A stretch of DNA of 64,000 nt from Flavobacterium sp. IB48 (GTDB taxonomy: Bacteria; Bacteroidota; Bacteroidia; Flavobacteriales; Flavobacteriaceae), in contig NZ_JAEFCA010000001.1 in the NCBI RefSeq assembly GCF_016405855.1, positions 966,107 to 1,030,106 of the forward strand, read 5' to 3'. This document shows, piece after piece, positions 34,016 to 42,141 of this stretch. Under the pieces are notes generated by a model. That model searched no databases. It was not told the origin of the DNA and saw nothing but the letters and a program-made list of their open reading frames with translations. Each line of letters opens with the position of its first letter. The stretch's first letter is position 1. The translations under genes and the position numbers were made by a program.

Positions 34016-35476
34016 TTATTTTCTTTTCATTATTCCTTTTATAGTATCTTTTTCAAAATGGTAAACCATATACATAAAGATTAAAAGAAGTGGGATTCCA
34101 ACATAATATTTTTCTCTAAATCCGTAAAATGAGATTACTGAAAATACTATTGAAACACCTAAATAAGCACCAATCTTGTTCATATCATAAGGAATCGGAT
34201 AATATTTATTTCCTAAAACATAAGAAATAAGCATCATACTTCCGTAAGCCGAAATGGTTGCAATTGCAGAACCATAATAGCTGTATTTTGGAATTAAAAG
34301 ATAATTTAAAATCAAAGTTACAATTGCTCCTACAATAGAAATATAAGCCCCAATTTTTGTTTTATCAGTCAGTTTATACCAAACCGACAAGTTGTTATAA
34401 ATTCCCAAAAAGAAATTTGCCAAAATAATTAAAGGCACAACTTTCATCGCTTCCCAATACGATTTATTATCTAATAATAAATACTTTAAAAGATCTGCAA
34501 AAACAATTACACCCAATAAAATCAATGATCCTAAAATCACAAAATATTTGGTTATAACAGCGTAAGTCTGTGGTGCATTTTCATTTTTAGCATGACTAAA
34601 AAAGAATGGCTCAATTCCTAATCTAAAAGCTGTCGCAAAAAGAACCATAAATAATCCTAATTTGTAACAAGCAGAATAAGCTCCAACTTCAGATTTTGCA
34701 AGGTTTTCAGGAAGTAAATATCCTAATAGGATTTTATCAAAATGCTCATTTACTGCAAAAGCCAAACCTGCCACCAAAATCGGAAGTCCGTATTTCATCA
34801 TTTTCTTCCAAAGCACTGGATCGAATTTTCGTTCAAGCGAAAGATAATTTGGAGAAAGCACAATAAAAGTTGCCAAACTTGCTAAAAGGTTTGCAATGAA
34901 AATGTAAGCAATCTGGAAGTTTTGTACATATAAATTATCCCAAATAGAGTTCGGATTTGCTTCTGCCAATTTTGGAAGATACATCAGGAAAAATATATTC
35001 AGTAATAAGTTTATAACAACATTTCCAATTTTGATTGCCGCATAAACCATAGGTCTCTGATTAGCTCTAAGTTTAGAAAACGGAATTAAAACCAATGCAT
35101 CCAAAACTAAAATCCATACCGAATAAGTAATATACTGAACATCGACTTCTGCTAAATTTGCCAATGTATTTCTAAAAATCAAGCCTGCAAAAAGAAATAG
35201 AATAGAGGTCCAAAAAATAGAAATAGTAGAAGTAGCAATTACGTTTTTCTTATCATCTTCTGCACTGTAAAACCTAAAAAATGCAGTTTCCATTCCGTAA
35301 GAAAGAACCACATTAAAGAAAACCATCCAAGACAATACAATCGAAACTTCACCATACTCAGCTGTAGGCAAAATCCCTGTATATAATCTCACTAATAAAA
35401 AACTTAGCATTCTTGGTAAAACTGTCGCCAGTCCGTAAATTGCTGTTTGCTTGAATAGATTTTTATATAATCCCAA
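34016..35476 (-). CDS. Polysaccharide flippase (Wzx-like, MOP superfamily)
   Basis: A 486-residue protein with about 14 membrane spans of the oligosaccharide/lipopolysaccharide export group (start GLYKNLFKQTAIYGLATVLP). It should flip lipid-linked sugars across the inner membrane. The only usable start is TTG at 35476: an in-frame TAG lies shortly upstream and the next Met is inside the first span. A -7 box at 35504-35511 suggests it begins the operon that runs through dut to the EnvC-like gene. Confidence 0.87.
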   Translation of the reverse strand: MGLYKNLFKQTAIYGLATVLPRMLSFLLVRLYTGILPTAEYGEVSIVLSWMVFFNVVLSYGMETAFFRFYSAEDDKKNVIATSTISIFWTSILFLFAGLIFRNTLANLAEVDVQYITYSVWILVLDALVLIPFSKLRANQRPMVYAAIKIGNVVINLLLNIFFLMYLPKLAEANPNSIWDNLYVQNFQIAYIFIANLLASLATFIVLSPNYLSLERKFDPVLWKKMMKYGLPILVAGLAFAVNEHFDKILLGYLLPENLAKSEVGAYSACYKLGLFMVLFATAFRLGIEPFFFSHAKNENAPQTYAVITKYFVILGSLILLGVIVFADLLKYLLLDNKSYWEAMKVVPLIILANFFLGIYNNLSVWYKLTDKTKIGAYISIVGAIVTLILNYLLIPKYSYYGSAIATISAYGSMMLISYVLGNKYYPIPYDMNKIGAYLGVSIVFSVISFYGFREKYYVGIPLLLIFMYMVYHFEKDTIKGIMKRK

Positions 35477-35503
35477 AATATAATTCTAATAATGTTTATA
35501 AGA

Positions 35504-35511
35504 CAAAAATA
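35504..35511 (-). promoter_or_regulatory. -7 promoter box of the flippase-dut operon
   Basis: On the minus strand the sequence is TATTTTTG, an exact TAnnTTTG match 28 bases before the TTG start. No clear -33 element. Confidence 0.4.
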
Positions 35512-35571
35512 ACCATTTCTTTTGTTTAATGGTGCTTTTGTTGATGCAATAAAGAAAACTTATGATTGTTT

Positions 35572-36018
35572 TTAGACAGTCATTTTCTTTTCATCTAAAA
35601 TTTTGACAAAATGAAATCCTTTCGGAGCATAACCCTGATTATAATAAAATCGATGAGCTCCAAAATTTCCTGTAAATGCATCCAAAACTATACTGCTGCA
35701 ATTTAATTCTATTGCCTTCTTCTCTATATAATCGGTTAACATTTTTCCTATCCCTCTAGATCTAAACTCAGGATTAACAACAAAATTGTCGATTTCTAGA
35801 TATTTTCCTGTCCAAAGTTTTGTCGCAGACCAACAACCAGTAAGTCCAAGACAAGTATCATTTTCAAATACCGCAATCTGTATATAATTATGCGGAACCA
35901 TTTCAGAGAGAAATAATTGATATTTTTCAAGCGAAATATTCGGATATAAAAATCGAATCGTATTTATCTGAGCGACCATATCTTCAGCGGTAGTAAGCTC
36001 TCGTATTTGTAAAGTCAT
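35572..36018 (-). CDS. GNAT family N-acetyltransferase
   Basis: A 148-residue single-domain acetyltransferase with the acetyl-CoA loop FRSRGIGKMLTDYI (about 90-103) and the following ELNCSSIVLDAF and AHRFYYNQGY, a standard GNAT ending. It transfers an acetyl group from acetyl-CoA to an amine; the substrate is not evident. It has its own -7 box (36041-36048), and the gap to the flippase operon suggests a separate transcript. Confidence 0.87.
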   Translation of the reverse strand: MTLQIRELTTAEDMVAQINTIRFLYPNISLEKYQLFLSEMVPHNYIQIAVFENDTCLGLTGCWSATKLWTGKYLEIDNFVVNPEFRSRGIGKMLTDYIEKKAIELNCSSIVLDAFTGNFGAHRFYYNQGYAPKGFHFVKILDEKKMTV

Positions 36019-36040
36019 TGTATAAAAAAGAAATAGAATT

Positions 36041-36048
36041 CAAAAGTA
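36041..36048 (-). promoter_or_regulatory. -7 promoter box of the GNAT gene
   Basis: The minus strand reads TACTTTTG (TAnnTTTG) 23 bases before the ATG at 36018. Confidence 0.4.
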
Positions 36049-36223
36049 CTTAAAATAAAAACTAAGAAATAGACGTTTAATATTTGAAAAATAAATTAAA
36101 CTTAATAAAAAAAGAAAAACACAAAATATACTCGCACTTAAAACCTTTATATCTAGATAATTATAATGTGTTTTTTATCAAAACATGTGAAATATATAAA
36201 ATTTAATTAAAAATTATGTAACA

Positions 36224-36251
36224 TTTTTTTTACAGTCTTTATTTAAATTTG
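36224..36251 (+). promoter_or_regulatory. Candidate + strand promoter before the tandem repeats
   Basis: TAAATTTG (36244-36251) is an exact -7 match, and a T-run (36224-36231) lies 13-20 bases upstream in place of -33 TTTG. A transcript would begin near 36258, at the first repeat copy. No coding frame follows on this strand. Confidence 0.45.
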
Positions 36252-36257
36252 TTTCAA

Positions 36258-36519
36258 AGGGAATGAGAAAGCTAGATACAACCCTTATAAAAAAAGAAGC
36301 ACTGGGACTGATAAAGCTTGTTTGTTCCCATAAAAGACAAAGCATAAGGGATTGATTCAGCTGCAGTAACCCTAAAAAAACAGAGCACTGGGACTAATAA
36401 AGCTTGTTTGTTCCCATAAAAGACAAAGCACAGGGATTGATTCTGCTGAAATGTAACCCTTAAAAAAACAGAGCATTGGGATTAATAAAGCTAGTTTGTT
36501 CCCATGAAAGACAAAGCAC
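36258..36519 (+). repeat. Three-copy ~87-bp tandem repeat, plus a partial leading copy
   Basis: The word AGCACTGGGACTAATAAAGC (with small changes) recurs at 36298, 36384 and 36472, giving periods of 86 and 88 bases. Each unit also holds TTCCCATAAAAGACAAAGCA and a GGGATTGATTC...TAACCCT block; a divergent half copy of the latter starts at 36258. Two small stems recur in each unit: TGGGA with TCCCA, and AGGG with CCCT. The copies differ mostly outside the stems. It lies between atpG and the GNAT gene. Confidence 0.85.
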
Positions 36520-36540
36520 GCAGAGTTATCTGTCTATTTT

Positions 36541-36595
36541 TATAAAATGGTAGTGATTCTCAACTTAATTGTAATTTGAGAATCACCATTTTATA
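36541..36595. terminator. Strong bulged hairpin after the tandem repeats
   Basis: TATAAAATGGT-AGT-GATTCTCA (36541-36562) pairs with TGAGAATCACCATTTTATA (36577-36595): 19 base pairs with a 3-base bulge on the left arm and a 14-base loop. It may end the putative small RNA, although the T-run is weak. Confidence 0.5.
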
Positions 36596-36630
36596 AAATT
36601 ATTTTTAAAAAAGAATAAAACTTCCAATAA

Positions 36631-36662
36631 AAAGAAAAGCCAGCTAACGCTGGCTTTTCTTT
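36631..36662. terminator. Terminator of the atp operon
   Basis: AAAGAAAAGCCAGC and GCTGGCTTTTCTTT form a perfect 14-bp stem around TAAC. It lies 19 bases past the atpG stop and is symmetric enough to work in both directions. Confidence 0.9.
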
Positions 36663-36680
36663 TATATATTATGGAATAAA

Positions 36681-37541
36681 TTATCCATTTAAAGCTTCTG
36701 CTCCACCAACGATTTCCAAAATCTCACTTGTAATCGCAGCCTGACGAGCTTTGTTATAAGTTAATTTCAATTGGTTTCTCAATTCAGTAGCATTATCTGT
36801 TGCTTTATGCATCGCAGTCATACGTGCTCCATGCTCAGAAGCAAATGAATCACGGATACCTTTGTATAATTGTGTTTTTAAAGACTTAGGAATTAAAGCC
36901 AATACAATCTCTTCTTTTCCTGGTTCAAAAATATAATCTCCAGAAGTAGCAACTGCATCAGTATTAATAGGTGCTAACGGTAAAAACTGTTCTACTTGAA
37001 CAATCTGAGTCGCAGCATTTTTAAACTGATTGTAAACCAATTCAATTCTATCGTATTCTCCAGTTAAAAACTTTTGAGTTAAATTATCAGCAATTCCAGC
37101 AACATTTTCAAATGTTAAATGATCAAAAATTGCATTATGATGACCGTGGATTTTATGCGTTTTAGCTAAAGCATCTCCACCTTTTTTACCAATGGCAAAA
37201 ACGTCAACTTGCTTTCCAGCATAAAACTCTGTACGGTTTTTAATCTCTTTAATAATATTTGAATTGAAAGCACCACATAAACCTCTGTTTGAAGTTACAG
37301 CAACTAACAATACTTTTTTTACTTCACGTTGTGTAGTGTAATCTCCTCCTATTTCACCTTCTAGTGTAGCAGAAAGATCTTGCAATAACTCCGTTAATTT
37401 CTCGGCATAAGGACGCATTGCAGTGATTGCATCTTGTGCTTTCTTAAGCTTTGCAGCAGAAACCATTTTCATAGCCGATGTAATTTGCATCGTCGATGAA
37501 ACGGAAGTAATTCTATTACGGATTTCCTTTAAATTTGCCAT
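36681..37541 (-). CDS. atpG: ATP synthase F1 subunit gamma
   Basis: A 286-residue gamma subunit forming the central rotor shaft. The N- and C-terminal coiled-coil helices are typical (LKEIRNRITSVSSTMQITSA, TSEILEIVGGAEALNG), as is SNRGLCGAFNSNI. It is the last gene of the - strand atp operon, separated from atpA by 88 bases that hold two overlapping inverted repeats. The beta and epsilon genes are not here, as usual in Bacteroidota where atpD and atpC are elsewhere. Confidence 0.97.
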   Translation of the reverse strand: MANLKEIRNRITSVSSTMQITSAMKMVSAAKLKKAQDAITAMRPYAEKLTELLQDLSATLEGEIGGDYTTQREVKKVLLVAVTSNRGLCGAFNSNIIKEIKNRTEFYAGKQVDVFAIGKKGGDALAKTHKIHGHHNAIFDHLTFENVAGIADNLTQKFLTGEYDRIELVYNQFKNAATQIVQVEQFLPLAPINTDAVATSGDYIFEPGKEEIVLALIPKSLKTQLYKGIRDSFASEHGARMTAMHKATDNATELRNQLKLTYNKARQAAITSEILEIVGGAEALNG

Positions 37542-37547
37542 CTATTA

Positions 37548-37616
37548 ATTAGAAAATGTGACAATTTTGAAATTAGATAATTAGAATAATGATTACATTT
37601 TCTAATTATCTAATTT
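37548..37616 (-). promoter_or_regulatory. Alternative hairpins between atpA and atpG
   Basis: AAATTAGATAATTAGA (37570-37585) and TCTAATTATCTAATTT (37601-37616) are perfect 16-base inverted arms. ATTAGAAAATGT (37548-37559) and ACATTTTCTAAT (37595-37606) are also exact inverses. Both use 37601-37606, so they exclude each other. This may tune atpG expression or RNA stability, or may simply be an intergenic repeat. Confidence 0.5.
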
Positions 37617-37629
37617 ACCAATTATCTTA

Positions 37630-39207
37630 TTAGTTATATTTTGCTGAAACTTCTTTTGCTGCTTTTTCGATAACGTCAGTAATAGCGTCATCTAATTTTC
37701 CAGCTTTCAAAGCATTAAGTGTATCTTTATGTTTGCTGTTTAAGTAAGCTAAGAAATCTGCTTCGAATTCTTTTACTTTATTAACAGGAACATTTCTTAA
37801 CAAGTTTTTAGAACCAGCGTAGATAATTGCTACTTGGTTTTCAACTGTATAAGGATCATTTAAACCTTGTTTTAAGATCTCAACGTTTCTTTTTCCTTTT
37901 TCAATTACGTTTAAAGTAACAGAATCTAAGTCAGAACCGAATTTAGCAAAAGCTTCTAATTCACGGAATTGAGCTTGATCTAATTTTAAAGTTCCCGAAA
38001 CTTTTTTCATTGATTTAATCTGTGCATTACCTCCAACACGAGATACAGAGATACCTACGTTAATTGCAGGACGAACCCCAGAGTTGAACAAATCTCCATC
38101 AAGGAAAATTTGACCATCTGTAATAGAAATTACGTTTGTTGGGATATATGCAGAAACGTCACCAGCTTGAGTTTCGATAATTGGTAATGCAGTTAATGAA
38201 CCACCACCTTTTACGATAGATTTGATAGAATCTGGTAAATCGTTCATGTTTTTAGCGATACCATCATCAGCGATTACTTTACAAGCACGCTCTAATAAAC
38301 GAGAGTGTAAGTAGAAAACGTCTCCAGGGTAAGCCTCACGTCCCGGTGGTCTTCTTAATAAAAGAGAAACCTCACGGTAAGCAACAGCTTGTTTAGATAA
38401 ATCATCATAAACAATAAGAGCTGGACGACCAGAATCTCTAAAATATTCTCCAATTGCAGCACCAGCGAATGGAGCGTAAACTTGCATTGGAGCTGGATCA
38501 GAAGCATTAGCTGCAACAATAACTGTATAAGCCATTGCTCCTTTTTCTTCTAACATTTTAGCGATTCCTGCTACAGTTGAAGCTTTTTGTCCAATTGCAA
38601 CATATATACAGAATACAGGTTTTCCTGCATCGTAAAATTCTTTTTGATTTAAGATTGTATCGATACAAACAGTAGATTTTCCTGTTTGACGGTCACCGAT
38701 TACAAGCTCACGCTGTCCACGTCCAACTGGGATCATAGCATCAACTGCTTTTACTCCTGTTTGTAATGGTTCAGTTACTGGCTGACGGAAGATAACTCCA
38801 GGTGCTTTTCTTTCTAAAGGCATTTCATATAAGTCTCCACCGATTGGTCCTTTTCCATCAATTGGAAAACCAAGAGTGTTAACTACACGCCCTACCATTT
38901 GCTCACCTACTTTAAGAGAAGCAATACGTTGAGTTCTTTTTGCAGTAGATCCTTCTTTAAGTCCAGTTGATGGTCCTAATAATACAACCCCAACATTATC
39001 CTCTTCAAGATTCAATACGATACCTTCCATACCGTTATCAAATTCTACTAACTCTCCATATTGTACATTAGATAGCCCGTAAACACGAGCAATACCGTCT
39101 CCAACTTGAAGTACTGTTCCTACTTCTTCTAGCGTAGCACCAGATTCAAAACCTTCTACTTGCTTTCTTAATATTGCTGAAATTTCAGCAGGTTTTATTT
39201 CCGCCAT
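37630..39207 (-). CDS. atpA: ATP synthase F1 subunit alpha
   Basis: A 525-residue alpha subunit with the P-loop GDRQTGKS (171-178), the family block [14 protein letters not shown] and the N-terminal beta-barrel. It forms the F1 hexamer with beta. Full length for the family. It follows the inserted 510-residue secreted protein by 28 bases. Confidence 0.98.
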   Translation of the reverse strand: MAEIKPAEISAILRKQVEGFESGATLEEVGTVLQVGDGIARVYGLSNVQYGELVEFDNGMEGIVLNLEEDNVGVVLLGPSTGLKEGSTAKRTQRIASLKVGEQMVGRVVNTLGFPIDGKGPIGGDLYEMPLERKAPGVIFRQPVTEPLQTGVKAVDAMIPVGRGQRELVIGDRQTGKSTVCIDTILNQKEFYDAGKPVFCIYVAIGQKASTVAGIAKMLEEKGAMAYTVIVAANASDPAPMQVYAPFAGAAIGEYFRDSGRPALIVYDDLSKQAVAYREVSLLLRRPPGREAYPGDVFYLHSRLLERACKVIADDGIAKNMNDLPDSIKSIVKGGGSLTALPIIETQAGDVSAYIPTNVISITDGQIFLDGDLFNSGVRPAINVGISVSRVGGNAQIKSMKKVSGTLKLDQAQFRELEAFAKFGSDLDSVTLNVIEKGKRNVEILKQGLNDPYTVENQVAIIYAGSKNLLRNVPVNKVKEFEADFLAYLNSKHKDTLNALKAGKLDDAITDVIEKAAKEVSAKYN

Positions 39208-39235
39208 AATTATTATTTTTACCTACTTTTACTTT

Positions 39236-40768
39236 TTATTTAAAATTAGAATATAAATCAACTAGATTTTTTAAGCCCTCCAAATTGCTGTAGTCAATTT
39301 TTTCCAAATCACTACTAGCAACAGAATCTCCTACATATTCTTTTAACTTACTTAAAAATTTATCTTCTTTACCTTTTTTTACTAAAATCTGAAATCCTTT
39401 TTCTTGCTTCGGTACTTTAATCACATAAGTGTTTGATGGTATATCCTGATAGATGCTCATCTTATCTGTAACTTGTACTTCTTTAAAATACTTCCAAGAT
39501 GCTGAAGCTAAAGACACTCCTGCTAAAGCTCCTAAATCAAGAGCTGTATTGTCTTTTGGCGCAACATTTTCAATTTTTACCAAAAGAGCTCTGTATTTTG
39601 TTTCTGTATTGTCATCATTATAGACACCAAACATTACGTTTTCTTTTGCTTTGAAATTGAATGTTCTTAAATTTCCTTTTTCATTTGGACCAAAAACCGT
39701 TACCAGTTTCCCATCACCACCGCTATCTAAATCTACCATACCATTGCTAGATTTTGGAACAGCGATTCTTTCAAAATCAATAGTTACTTTTCCTTCTGTT
39801 TTTTCACCTTTTGGATCAATAGCATATCCTTTTTTATCAAAAATATTAGCTGAATTTTTCTTAGCTTCCTCATATTTAGCCATCTTGTCAGCATTTTGAG
39901 CACTTAAAAGTACTTCTGCCTCACTTAAGGTCATAAATTTTTGACCATTTAAATACGAGTTATCTACAACTTCTTTAACTAATCTTTCAGTATCAGCTGC
40001 GCTGCTTCTGCTTGTATATTCGAAAGATGGCGCATAAGTAAATGTTTTATTTGACTCAGTCAAAGCTACTACCATTTTTCCTCCTCTGTCAACAGCTTTA
40101 ACCAAAGATCTTCCGCTTAATGACAAAATATCAACATTCAAAACTGGATAAGGAGATGAATCTTGTTTCCAAGAAACAACATATTTTGCTACCACTTTAG
40201 ACATAAACTCTTTACGCTCTGCATCACTATATTTTGACGTAAAAGCATCTTCAGGAACTTCACCAGAAAAAACCAATTTTTCAGCTGTATGAATTTGGTA
40301 ATTTAAAGTGGCTAATTGTTTCGCATCAACTTTACCTGCTTCTTTTACTTTTTCTATTTCTGCAGAAATACTCGGGCGTTCTTCAGCAAAAAAAGCATCA
40401 AGATTTTCAATACCTTTTGCAGTGAAAATTGTATACTTTTTAGCAAGAAGCTCTGCTATTGCTTTTTTATAATTTAATGTAAAAGACAATAACTCAAAGT
40501 TTACCTCTGTTTTTTTAGACCCATCTAAATTCGTAACCACTAACCAGCTTTTAGAATTTTGAGCATCAATTTTATGTGTTTTCAAATTGGCAACAATCCC
40601 TGTCGAACCATCTAATGATGTATATGTAAATTGTGTACCTGTTTTATCTTTATCGACCTTAGCAATTGCAGTACCGTCAAATAAAATTTTGTTATCATCT
40701 TCTTTGATCTTTTGACCAAACGATAGAAATGATATACAGAAAACAAATAAAATTAAAAAATTCCTCAT
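39236..40768 (-). CDS. Secreted hypothetical protein inserted in the atp operon (510 aa)
   Basis: A 510-residue protein with a strong signal peptide (FLILFVFCISFLSFGQ, cleaved after Gln19). The mature part is lysine-rich, begins with a beta-rich region (KILFDGTAIAKVDKDKTGTQ), has a central helical segment around 100-200 and a short beta-rich end. I see no lipobox, membrane span or catalytic motif and do not recognise a family. It lies 9 bases after atpH and 28 before atpA in the same direction, so it must be co-transcribed with the ATP synthase subunits. Being exported, it cannot be an F1 subunit; an envelope role is all that can be said. Confidence 0.8.
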   Translation of the reverse strand: MRNFLILFVFCISFLSFGQKIKEDDNKILFDGTAIAKVDKDKTGTQFTYTSLDGSTGIVANLKTHKIDAQNSKSWLVVTNLDGSKKTEVNFELLSFTLNYKKAIAELLAKKYTIFTAKGIENLDAFFAEERPSISAEIEKVKEAGKVDAKQLATLNYQIHTAEKLVFSGEVPEDAFTSKYSDAERKEFMSKVVAKYVVSWKQDSSPYPVLNVDILSLSGRSLVKAVDRGGKMVVALTESNKTFTYAPSFEYTSRSSAADTERLVKEVVDNSYLNGQKFMTLSEAEVLLSAQNADKMAKYEEAKKNSANIFDKKGYAIDPKGEKTEGKVTIDFERIAVPKSSNGMVDLDSGGDGKLVTVFGPNEKGNLRTFNFKAKENVMFGVYNDDNTETKYRALLVKIENVAPKDNTALDLGALAGVSLASASWKYFKEVQVTDKMSIYQDIPSNTYVIKVPKQEKGFQILVKKGKEDKFLSKLKEYVGDSVASSDLEKIDYSNLEGLKNLVDLYSNFK

Positions 40769-40777
40769 AGGTTAGAT

Positions 40778-41314
40778 TTAGTTTTGGGTTAACTCTCTTT
40801 TTAATACTTGTAATCTGTTAGCAACTGAAGCGTTGTACTGATTATCTCCTATTCTTAAAATAAATCCACCAATAATTGAAGGATCTACCACATTTTCAAT
40901 TGTAATTTTTTTATCTGATAACGTTGCAACTTTTGCTAAAACTTTAGCTTCTAAAGCAGCATCCATTGGAATTGCTGTTGTAACTTTCGCTACTTCAACA
41001 CCATTACTTTCATCAAATAATTTATTGTATTCTAATGCAATTGCATGTAGAATTTCAAATCTTTTGTTTTCGAATAATAAACGGAATAATCCTTTTGTCA
41101 CTCCATTTACATCTGCAAAAACTTCTAAAAGAGCACCTTCTTTAACTTCAACTGTTGTTGTTGGGTTTTGAATAAATGTACTCAACTCTTCATTAGTCTC
41201 AATTACATTAGCAATTGATTTCATATCGTTATTGACAGCTTCGGCAACACCTTTAGAGTTTGCTAAGTCTAGAATTGCTTTTGCATAACGAATTGCTGCT
41301 CTTGTACTTGCCAT
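40778..41314 (-). CDS. atpH: ATP synthase F1 subunit delta
   Basis: A 178-residue delta subunit of the stator, with the family's RYAKAILDLANSKGVAEAV start and the C-terminal IIGGFILRIGDNQYNASVAN motif. It joins the b-subunit stalk to the top of F1. It starts 4 bases after atpF. Confidence 0.95.
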   Translation of the reverse strand: MASTRAAIRYAKAILDLANSKGVAEAVNNDMKSIANVIETNEELSTFIQNPTTTVEVKEGALLEVFADVNGVTKGLFRLLFENKRFEILHAIALEYNKLFDESNGVEVAKVTTAIPMDAALEAKVLAKVATLSDKKITIENVVDPSIIGGFILRIGDNQYNASVANRLQVLKRELTQN

Positions 41315-41318
41315 AATC

Positions 41319-41819
41319 TTAGTTTAACTTTACGTCACCTAACATTTTCTCAACCAATTTAGTTTGAGATTCTTTGTTAGATAATTCTTCTTTCAATAAT
41401 TTCTCAGCAATACTTAATGATAGAGAAGAAACTTGAGATTTCAATTCTGCCATTGCAGCATTTTTTTCACTTTCGATAGCAGCTTTAGCTTGTTCGATCA
41501 TTTTTTGACCAGCTTCTTGCGCTTCGTTTTTAGAATCAGCAATCATTTTCTCTTTCATTTCGCGAGCTTCTTTCAACATCGCGTCACGTTCAGCACGAGC
41601 TTCATTCAAAATTCTTTGATTGTCAGCTTGTAAATTTTCCATTTCTCTCTTTGCGTTTTCAGCAGAAAGCAATGCATTTTTAATACCTTCTTCTCTTGCA
41701 GTAATAGATTCCATAATTGGTCTCCAAGCAAATTTTACTAAAAGTAAAATCAAAACTACCAAGATTAAAGCTTGCCAGAAGAATAATCCGAATGAAAAAT
41801 CGTTAATTAACTTATCCAT
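41319..41819 (-). CDS. atpF: ATP synthase F0 subunit b
   Basis: A 166-residue protein with one N-terminal membrane span (about 8-28, FGLFFWQALILVVLILLLV) and a long charged coiled coil: the peripheral stalk. No second b-type gene (b') is present, as expected for non-photosynthetic bacteria. Confidence 0.96.
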   Translation of the reverse strand: MDKLINDFSFGLFFWQALILVVLILLLVKFAWRPIMESITAREEGIKNALLSAENAKREMENLQADNQRILNEARAERDAMLKEAREMKEKMIADSKNEAQEAGQKMIEQAKAAIESEKNAAMAELKSQVSSLSLSIAEKLLKEELSNKESQTKLVEKMLGDVKLN

Positions 41820-41909
41820 TTTATATAACTATATTAAATATTTAATTTCTTTTTTAAAAGTAACAACATCTTTAACCAACCGTTAAAGATGCTGTTATTT
41901 CTCTCTTTA

Positions 41910-42107
41910 TTATTTTCCTAAGATTAAAGCAGCAAATGCTAAACCTTCTAATAAAGCCGCGATAATAATCATCGCAGTTTGAATTTTACCAGCAGCTTCT
42001 GGCTGACGAGCAATAGCGTCCATAGCAGATCCACCGATTTTACCTAAACCTAAACCTGCACCGATTACTACTAAACCAGCACCTACTAAAGTTGGAATTG
42101 TTCCCAT
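41910..42107 (-). CDS. atpE: ATP synthase F0 subunit c
   Basis: A 65-residue two-helix hairpin with the ion-carrying Glu54 in ALLEGLAF and the polar loop ARQPE. The N-terminal helix (GAGLGLGKIGGSAMDA) lacks the Gln that marks Na+-driven rings, so proton coupling is more likely (inference). The protein is shorter than E. coli AtpE (79 aa). Confidence 0.97.
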   Translation of the reverse strand: MGTIPTLVGAGLVVIGAGLGLGKIGGSAMDAIARQPEAAGKIQTAMIIIAALLEGLAFAALILGK

Positions 42108-42141
42108 AACTATTTATATATATAAAATTAAACTTCTAAAA

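Larger units (their letters stand above)
36258..36662 (+). ncRNA. Putative repeat-structured small RNA
   Basis: Between the promoter at 36224-36251 and the hairpins at 36541-36595 and 36631-36662 there is no open frame of note on either strand, yet the three ~87-base units keep GGGA/TCCC-type pairing. The gap therefore has the parts of a + strand RNA gene of about 340-400 nt. I cannot assign it to a known RNA family from sequence alone; the flavobacterial Flavo-1 motif would be one to compare. The strand is inferred from the promoter only. Confidence 0.35.

Noticed and set aside
36258..36519. CRISPR array
   Set aside because: The copies are in direct contact with no unique spacers and the period is about 87 bases, with no cas genes in the window.
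36019..36680. Missed protein gene in the long gap
   Set aside because: No frame of useful length with a start and a plausible protein is present on either strand; the repeat structure explains the sequence.
41910..42107. Na+-driven ATP synthase
   Set aside because: The c subunit lacks the Gln on the first helix that marks Na+ rings, so proton coupling is more likely.
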